From: Streptomyces sp. DH37
GTDB taxonomy: Bacteria > Actinomycetota > Actinomycetes > Streptomycetales > Streptomycetaceae
Direction of reading: 5' to 3'
Assembly (NCBI RefSeq): GCF_029813835.1
Contig: NZ_JARVKV010000018.1
Location: forward strand, 1 to 64,000
DNA length: 64,000 nt
Made by a program: the position numbers and the translations under genes
Shown: piece by piece, positions 59,089 through 64,000 of the stretch
Layout: the number at the start of each line of letters is the position of its first letter
Numbering within the stretch: the first letter of the stretch is position 1
The notes under the pieces: model-generated
Told to the model about the DNA's origin: nothing
The model's input: the letters and a program-made list of their open reading frames with translations, nothing else
The model's database searches: none

Positions 59089-59413
59089 CGAGGAGCCGTT
59101 CCAGGACGGGCATGATGTCGTCGATGTTGGTCGCCTCCAGCGTGAACTCCTCGCCGCGGAACTTCATGGTGATCCTCAGGCCGGTGCGCCGGGAGCGGAG
59201 GTACTGCGGGAGGACGCGTACGGCGGCGATCAGGGCGCCGCTGCCGCCCAGCACGGTCAGGGTGTCCAGTGCGCCCTGCTCACCCACGCCCGGCTTCCCG
59301 GCGACCCGGGAGACCTCCACTCCGGGGGTTGTGGCCAGCCACTTCACGAGGGAGGCCAGCTCCTTCTGCTCGGGGACCGCCAGTTCGATGCGGCGACGGT
59401 CTTCTGCGGTCAT
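59081..59413 (-). CDS. EACC1-like effector-associated constant component
   Basis: 110 residues. The pattern (PEQKELASLVKWLATTPGVE, LTVLGGSGALIAAVRVLPQY, LRITMKFRGEEFTLEATNID) matches the effector-associated constant component EACC1 family as I recall it. That family was described in actinobacterial conflict systems together with caspase- or trypsin-like effectors. It has one short hydrophobic segment near 52-68. ATG 59413 follows a GGAAGGGG ribosome-binding site by eight bases; an ATG at 59488 would add a His/Glu-rich tail but has no ribosome-binding site. It is translationally coupled to the caspase-WD40 gene. Confidence 0.85.
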   Translation of the reverse strand: MTAEDRRRIELAVPEQKELASLVKWLATTPGVEVSRVAGKPGVGEQGALDTLTVLGGSGALIAAVRVLPQYLRSRRTGLRITMKFRGEEFTLEATNIDDIMPVLERLLDD

Positions 59414-59772
59414 GTGCAAGGCCCCTTCCCGGTGTCCCTGGTGATCCTGGTGTTCTTCGTGTTCCTGGTGTTCTTCGTGTGCGTCCATGCGCCCGCGGCC
59501 CTCGTCCGGGAGCGCGGCGCCGGCTCCCCGCCACGGCCGAGCCGTCACGGAGGATGTGCGGAACGTCACGTTAGGCAGTCCGGCGCCCCGCTGTCCGGCC
59601 GACGGCGGAATCAGGACACGCGGGTGCCGCGGGGCGGGAGCCGCTTCCGCTCGCGGCGCCGGACAGGAGCAGTCACGATTTGGCAAAACGGGAAGGGAAC
59701 CCGTCCGGCCGCTGGTTGCACCGGGGAGAGCGGACCGTCGCTCGGCGTCCCACTCCGGAGGAGGCAGCGCAG
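59414..59772. other. Divergent region between EACC1 and mshA
   Basis: 359 bases. Near 59450-59480 there is a repeat of GTGTTCTTCGTGTTCCTG. A small perfect palindrome AACGTCACGTT lies at 59562-59572. An in-frame ATG for mshA exists at 59680, but GTG 59773 has a better ribosome-binding site. No separate gene is supported. Confidence 0.5.
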
Positions 59773-61092
59773 GTGAGCCCGCATTCCACCAGGCTCGGTC
59801 GGCGGCTACACCGGTTCACGCGACGGCCCCGCCGCGTGGCCATGCTCAGCGTGCACACCTCGCCGCTGCACCAGCCCGGCACCGGCGACGCCGGAGGCAT
59901 GAACGTCTACATCGTCGAACTGGCCCGGCAGCTCGCCGCCCAGGGCATCGAGGTCGAGGTCTTCACCCGCGCGACCACCGGCATGCTCCCGCCCACCGTC
60001 GAGCTGGCCCCCGGCGTGCTGGTGCGGCACGTCGACGCCGGCCCCTACGAGGGGCTCGCCAAGGAGGACCTGCCCGCCCAGCTCTGCGCCTTCACCCACG
60101 GCGTGATGCGCGCCTGGGCCCGGCACCGGCCCGGCCACTACGACCTGGTCCACTCCCACTACTGGCTCTCCGGCCACGTCGGCTGGCTCGCCGCCGAACG
60201 CTGGGGCGTCCCCCTGGTGCACGCCATGCACACCATGGCCAAGGTCAAGAACGCCGCGCTCGCCGAGGGCGACACCCCCGAACCGGCCGCCCGCGTGATC
60301 GGCGAGACGCAGATCGTACGGGCCGCCGACCGGCTCATCGCCAACACCGCCGAGGAGGCGGGCGAACTCGTCCGCCACTACGACGCCGATCCCGCCCGCA
60401 CGGCCGTCGTCCACCCCGGCGTCAACCTCGACCGCTTCCGCCCGGCCGACGGCCGCGCCGCCGCGCGCGCCCGCCTCGGACTGCCGCAGGACGCGTTCAT
60501 CCCCCTGTTCGCCGGGCGGATACAGCCCCTCAAGGCCCCCGACGTCCTGCTGCACGCCACCCGCCTGCTGCTCGACGCCGACCCCTCCCTGCGCGAACGC
60601 CTCGTCGTCCCCGTCGTCGGCGGACCCAGCGGCAGCGGGCTCGCCAAGCCCGAGCAGCTCCAGAAGCTCGCCGCCCGCCTGGGCATCACCGACGTCGTGT
60701 GCTTCCGGCCGCCGGTCGGCCAGGAACTGCTCGCCGACTGGTACCGCGCGGCGAGCGTGCTGGTGATGCCGTCCCACAGTGAGTCCTTCGGCCTGGTGGC
60801 CGTGGAGGCCCAGGCGTGCGGCACCCCCGTCGTCGCCGCGGCCGTCGGCGGACTGCCGGTGGCGGTGCGCGACGGGGTCAGCGGCTTCCTGATCGACGGC
60901 CACGAACCGGCCGGCTACGCGCGGGCGCTGCGCCGCCTGATCGACGACCGCGCCCTCGCGGCCCGGATGGGCGAGGCCGCGGCCCGCCACGCGAGCGGCT
61001 TCGGCTGGGACACCACGGCCGCCGCCACCGCCGAGGTGTACGCCGAGGCGATGGCCGGACGGCGCCGTCACCTACGATCGGCCCATGGGTGA
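59773..61092 (+). CDS. mshA: D-inositol-3-phosphate glycosyltransferase MshA
   Basis: 439 residues, GT-B fold (GT4). Conserved segments are [20 protein letters not shown] near the N-terminus, [50 protein letters not shown] and [20 protein letters not shown]. It transfers GlcNAc to inositol-3-phosphate, the first step of mycothiol synthesis. GTG 59773 follows GGAGGAGG by seven bases and gives the usual short basic start. ATG 59680 would add 31 Arg-rich residues. The ybjN gene overlaps its last eight bases. mshD is also in this window. Confidence 0.95.
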   Translation: MSPHSTRLGRRLHRFTRRPRRVAMLSVHTSPLHQPGTGDAGGMNVYIVELARQLAAQGIEVEVFTRATTGMLPPTVELAPGVLVRHVDAGPYEGLAKEDLPAQLCAFTHGVMRAWARHRPGHYDLVHSHYWLSGHVGWLAAERWGVPLVHAMHTMAKVKNAALAEGDTPEPAARVIGETQIVRAADRLIANTAEEAGELVRHYDADPARTAVVHPGVNLDRFRPADGRAAARARLGLPQDAFIPLFAGRIQPLKAPDVLLHATRLLLDADPSLRERLVVPVVGGPSGSGLAKPEQLQKLAARLGITDVVCFRPPVGQELLADWYRAASVLVMPSHSESFGLVAVEAQACGTPVVAAAVGGLPVAVRDGVSGFLIDGHEPAGYARALRRLIDDRALAARMGEAAARHASGFGWDTTAAATAEVYAEAMAGRRRHLRSAHG

Positions 61093-61597
61093 CAACAACG
61101 GCAGCGACGTGAACACCAGGGCCAGGGCCGCGATCGAGCAGGCGCTGAACGACGCCGACCTGACGTGGGAGAGCCCGTCCGACGGCGGCTACGTCGTCAC
61201 GCTGCCGGGCACCCGCAAGCTCTCCACCACCTGCTCGCTGATCGTCGGCAGGCACTCCCTGTCCGTCAACGCCTTCGTCGTCCGCCGCCCCGACGAGAAC
61301 CACGCCGAGGTCCACCGCTGGCTGCTGGAGCGCAACACCCGCCTGTACGGGCTGGGGTACGCCCTCGACAGCCTCGGCGACGTCTACCTGGTGGGGAAGT
61401 TCCCGCTGGCCGCCGTCACCCCCGAGGAGGTGGACCGGCTGCTCGGCGTGGTCGTGGAGAACGCCGACGGGGCCTTCAACACCCTGCTGGAGATGGGCTT
61501 CGCCTCCTCGATCCGCAAGGAGTACGCCTGGCGGACCTCCCGCGGCGAGTCCACGCGCAACCTGGAGGCGTTCGGGCGCCTGCTGCGCGACGAGTGA
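61085..61597 (+). CDS. YbjN domain protein
   Basis: 170 residues. YbjN-like alpha/beta fold: [60 protein letters not shown] and [14 protein letters not shown]. The family resembles type III secretion chaperones in fold, but its role in actinomycetes is unknown. It overlaps mshA by eight bases and so should be co-expressed with mycothiol synthesis. This mshA-ybjN linkage is common in Streptomyces as far as I recall. Confidence 0.87.
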   Translation: MGDNNGSDVNTRARAAIEQALNDADLTWESPSDGGYVVTLPGTRKLSTTCSLIVGRHSLSVNAFVVRRPDENHAEVHRWLLERNTRLYGLGYALDSLGDVYLVGKFPLAAVTPEEVDRLLGVVVENADGAFNTLLEMGFASSIRKEYAWRTSRGESTRNLEAFGRLLRDE

Positions 61598-61797
61598 GCG
61601 GGCGCGCCCCGCGACCGTAGGCGCACACGGCCCCGGTGTTCATGTGGCGGAAGCCCATGCCCCGGGGCCCGCCTGTGTGCGGCGCGGACATTGCCGGTAC
61701 CCATGGGTGAGGCGGACGCTGCCAGGCGTCACCCCTGTGAGCCGGCCACCCGTCGGTGGCCCGTCCCGTACGCGACCCGCCGAGGAGCCCTCACGCC

Positions 61798-63018
61798 ATG
61801 CGCAGACCCGCCATCACCCCCCTCGCCGCGGCAGCCGTGGCAGCCGCGCTCGCCGCCTCCTGCTCCAGTCCGGGCGCCACCGCCGCCGCCGGCGGCGAGG
61901 AGATCGAGGTCGCCCTGATCACCTCCACCAGCGGCCCGCTGGCCTCGTACGGCGAGCAGTACCTGAGGGGTTTCGAGGCCGGGCTCGACCACGTCACCGG
62001 CGGCACCGGGAAGATCGACGGCATCACGGTCAAGGTGAGCAGGTACGACGACGGCGGCGACCCCGCCAAGGGCGTCTCCCTCGCCAAGAGGAGCGCGGGC
62101 CAGGGCGTGCGGATCATCGCCGGCACGGCCGCCTCCGGCGTCGCCACCCAGATCGCGCCGGTCGCCGCCCAGAACAGGATCCTCTACATCTCCGGCCCCG
62201 CCGCCACCGACGCCCTCACCGGCGCCAACAAGTACACCTTCCGCTCCGGGCGCCAGACCTTCCAGGACGTGGCCACCGCCCAGCGGATCCTCGGGAAGCA
62301 GCAGGAGCAGCAGGAGGAGGACGGCGGCGGGAAGGGCGGCACGGGGCGGAAGGTCGTCGTCCTCGCCCAGGACAGCGCCTTCGGCCAGGCCAACGTCGCC
62401 GCCGTGGAGAGCGTGCTCGGCACCGACGGCACCACCGTCTCCTCCGTCCTCGCCCCGCCCAGCGCCACCGACCTCACCCCGACCGCCACCAAGGTCATGG
62501 CCGCGAAGCCCGACATGGTGTTCGTCGCCTGGGCCGGCGACACCGCCCAGTCCATGTGGACCACCCTCGACCAGCAGGGCGTGCTCGACGCCGCCACCGT
62601 CGTCACCGGACTCGACACCCGCGCCGGCTACCCCCTCTTCGGCAGGGCCCGCGGCAAGATCACCCTCTTCGCCCACTACGTGCCCGACGCCACGGACACC
62701 CCCGAGGCCGAGGCCGTCGAGGAGTACTTCGGGAAGAAGGGCTGGAAGACCGACCTGTTCACGCCCGACGGCTTCAACGCCGCGCAGATGGTCGCCCAGG
62801 CCGTCCGCGGGGCCGGCGCGGACGGCGACACCGACGCCATGGTGAAGGCCCTGGAGGGCCACACCTTCTCCGGCGTCAAGGGCGAGAACACCGTCCGCGC
62901 CGGCGACCACGCCCTCGTCCAGCCCATGTTCCAGGCGCGGTTCGAGGGCGACGCGCCGAAGGTGGCCCTCACCGTCGACGCCCGGGAAGTGGCCCCCGCC
63001 GAGAAGAAGATCGGCTGA
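61798..63018 (+). CDS. Branched-chain amino-acid-type binding lipoprotein
   Basis: 406 residues. The signal ends in the lipobox LAASC near residue 22. The remainder is a Leu/Ile/Val-binding type I fold (EVALITSTSGPLASYGEQYL, DSAFGQANVAAVESVLG, VFVAWAGDTAQSMW). A Gln/Gly-rich insertion (about 161-182, KQQEQQEEDGGGKGG) is unusual. It presents a small ligand to a high-affinity importer; the ATPases follow. ATG 61798 with GAGGAG at 61782 is clear. LivH and LivM are expected past the window end. Confidence 0.92.
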   Translation: MRRPAITPLAAAAVAAALAASCSSPGATAAAGGEEIEVALITSTSGPLASYGEQYLRGFEAGLDHVTGGTGKIDGITVKVSRYDDGGDPAKGVSLAKRSAGQGVRIIAGTAASGVATQIAPVAAQNRILYISGPAATDALTGANKYTFRSGRQTFQDVATAQRILGKQQEQQEEDGGGKGGTGRKVVVLAQDSAFGQANVAAVESVLGTDGTTVSSVLAPPSATDLTPTATKVMAAKPDMVFVAWAGDTAQSMWTTLDQQGVLDAATVVTGLDTRAGYPLFGRARGKITLFAHYVPDATDTPEAEAVEEYFGKKGWKTDLFTPDGFNAAQMVAQAVRGAGADGDTDAMVKALEGHTFSGVKGENTVRAGDHALVQPMFQARFEGDAPKVALTVDAREVAPAEKKIG

Positions 63019-63023
63019 CGACG

Positions 63024-63779
63024 GTGACCCCTGTCCTCGAACTGAGCGGGCTGAGCTGGTCCGTCGGTGCGGTGACCATCGTCGACGGGATCGACCTCGC
63101 CGTCGGCGAGGGCGAGTTCGTCGCCGTCATCGGACCCAACGGCGCCGGCAAGACCTCCCTGTTCAACCTCGTCTCCGGCGTCACCCGCCCCACCGGCGGC
63201 GGCATCCGGCTGGACGGCGCCGACATCGGCTCCCTGCCGCCGCACCGCCGCGCCCGCCGCGGGGTGGGCCGCACCTTCCAGTCCTCCTCCGTCTTCCCGA
63301 CCATGACCGTCGCCGGGCACGTCGCCCTGGCGGCGCACGCGGCGGGCGCGAAGCGGGTCGCCGAGGACGGGGAGGGCGTGCGGGCCGTACTGGAGCGCGT
63401 ACGGCTCGGCCACCGCGCCGGCGACCTCGCCGCGGGCCTGTCCCACGGCGACAAGCGCAAGCTGGAGCTCGCCATGCTGCTGGCTCCCACCCTCGCCGCG
63501 GGGGACGCCGCCCGGAGCGGACCCCGGCTGATGCTGCTGGACGAGCCCATGGCGGGCGTCGCCGCCGAGGAGGTCGGCGAACTGACCGACGTCATCCGGA
63601 CCCTCCACCGCACCGAGGGCCGCACCGTGCTGATGGTCGAGCACCACATGGACATCCTGCTCGGCCTCGCCGACCGGGTGGCCGTGATGCACCACGGCAT
63701 GCTGCTGGCCGTCGGCACCCCGGACGCGGTGATGGCCGATCCGGCCGTCCAGGAGGCGTACGTGGGGGAGGAACTGTGA
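63024..63779 (+). CDS. ABC transporter ATPase, LivG-like
   Basis: 251 residues, GTG 63024. Walker A GPNGAGKTS, Q-loop VGRTFQSSSVFPTMTV, signature GLSHGDKRKLELAM and Walker B LMLLDEPMAGV are present. The signature reads LSHGDKR rather than LSGGxQ, which is typical of LivG-type proteins. An Ala/Arg-rich insertion near residue 155 separates signature and Walker B. It powers the Leu/Ile/Val-type importer with the LivF-like ATPase that follows. It starts six bases after the binding-protein stop. Confidence 0.92.
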   Translation: MTPVLELSGLSWSVGAVTIVDGIDLAVGEGEFVAVIGPNGAGKTSLFNLVSGVTRPTGGGIRLDGADIGSLPPHRRARRGVGRTFQSSSVFPTMTVAGHVALAAHAAGAKRVAEDGEGVRAVLERVRLGHRAGDLAAGLSHGDKRKLELAMLLAPTLAAGDAARSGPRLMLLDEPMAGVAAEEVGELTDVIRTLHRTEGRTVLMVEHHMDILLGLADRVAVMHHGMLLAVGTPDAVMADPAVQEAYVGEEL

Positions 63780-64000
63780 GCGCGGGCCCCGGACCGTCCC
63801 CCGTCCTCTCCGTGCGGGACCTGCGGGTGCGCATCGGCGGGTCCCGCATCCTCCAGGGCGTCGGCTTCGACGTGGCGCCCACCGGCACCACCGCCCTGCT
63901 GGGCCGCAACGGCGTCGGCAAGACCACCACCGTCCGCGCCGTACTGGGCCTGCTGCCCGGGGACGGCGAGATCACCGGCGGCACCGTCGTCCTCGACGGG
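63776..64000 (+). CDS. ABC transporter ATPase, LivF-like (partial)
   Basis: The first 75 codons of a second ATPase, cut by the window end. GTG 63776 overlaps the preceding stop (GTGA). Walker A LGRNGVGKTTT lies near residue 45, preceded by VRDLRVRIGGSRILQGVGF. LivF is the usual partner of LivG. Its C-terminal signature and Walker B lie outside the window. Confidence 0.9.
   Translation, partial: MSAGPGPSPVLSVRDLRVRIGGSRILQGVGFDVAPTGTTALLGRNGVGKTTTVRAVLGLLPGDGEITGGTVVLDG

Noticed and set aside
59414..59488. His/Glu-rich N-terminal extension of EACC1 (DAHEEHQEHEEHQDHQGH)
   Set aside because: The ATG at 59488 lacks a ribosome-binding site and the stretch is a simple DNA repeat. ATG 59413 with GGAAGGGG is favoured.

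Overview
The window is high-GC actinobacterial chromosome, almost certainly Streptomyces or a close relative. Coding regions have strong G/C bias at third codon positions, and GTG starts and 4-base start/stop overlaps are common. Several genes are actinomycete hallmarks: glnR, nur, mycothiol genes mshD and mshA, an RsiG-type anti-sigma factor, XRE/DUF397 pairs and a class-E-sortase-type LAETG protein. From memory the order nur ... sulfurtransferase ... glnR ... mshD ... ppk, with mshA further on, resembles the S. coelicolor SCO4145-SCO4204 neighbourhood. I saw no rRNA, tRNA, CRISPR array, transposase, integrase or replication origin.

Layout. 0-12.3 kb: ankyrin protein; a NarL-type histidine kinase and response regulator separated by an oppositely oriented PAS/SpoIIE phosphatase; a cytochrome bd cluster with an unusually short CydB; an MMPL exporter; a HAD/phosphotransferase pair; a GntR regulator. 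12.4-16.4 kb: a small membrane protein divergent from GntR, an Eis-like acetyltransferase, an asparaginase, RsiG and Dtd. 16.5-23.7 kb: a carbohydrate ABC importer (two permeases, lipoprotein, GH13 glucosidase, second binding protein). Its MalF-like permease carries a large extracytoplasmic insertion. 23.8-28.1 kb: PadR plus a MacB/FtsX-type ABC system, then a decayed XRE/DUF397 locus. 28.4-39.5 kb: YgfZ, Nur, a nitrobindin-like protein, a 33-residue membrane peptide, a three-gene coupled cassette of anchored proteins, DsrE, a sulfurtransferase operon behind a Cys-containing leader peptide, a DUF2993 protein, a MoaD-like protein and a hydrolase. 39.6-48.3 kb: glnR, a LacI regulator, an HtrA-like protease, an OmpR-type two-component pair, a 5'-nucleotidase and mshD. 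48.4-50 kb: three tandem, nearly identical DUF397 genes behind one XRE/DUF5753 regulator. 50.4-54.3 kb: polyphosphate operon ppk-CHAD-Nudix. 54.4-64 kb: Hsp20, a methyltransferase, a LAETG wall protein, a caspase-like/WD40 effector with EACC1, mshA-ybjN, and the start of a branched-chain amino-acid-type ABC operon cut by the window end.

Themes. Sulfur and redox genes recur: mshA, mshD, sulfurtransferase, SseC-like DUF1416, DsrE, the MoaD-like carrier and YgfZ. Nitrogen, nickel and phosphate control or storage genes sit close together. At least five genes (the 73-aa SH3-like gene, nur, the leader peptide, the LacI gene, mshD) have a TANNNT-like -10 element 6-7 bases before the start codon, as expected of leaderless mRNAs.

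The best candidates for under-described systems are the caspase-WD40/EACC1 pair (57.1-59.4 kb), the XRE/triple-DUF397 array (48.4-50.2 kb), the coupled anchored-protein cassette with its 24-bp palindrome (31.2-34.0 kb) and the sulfur leader peptide (35.9-36.1 kb). All functional assignments come from motif reading and family knowledge; no search was run.
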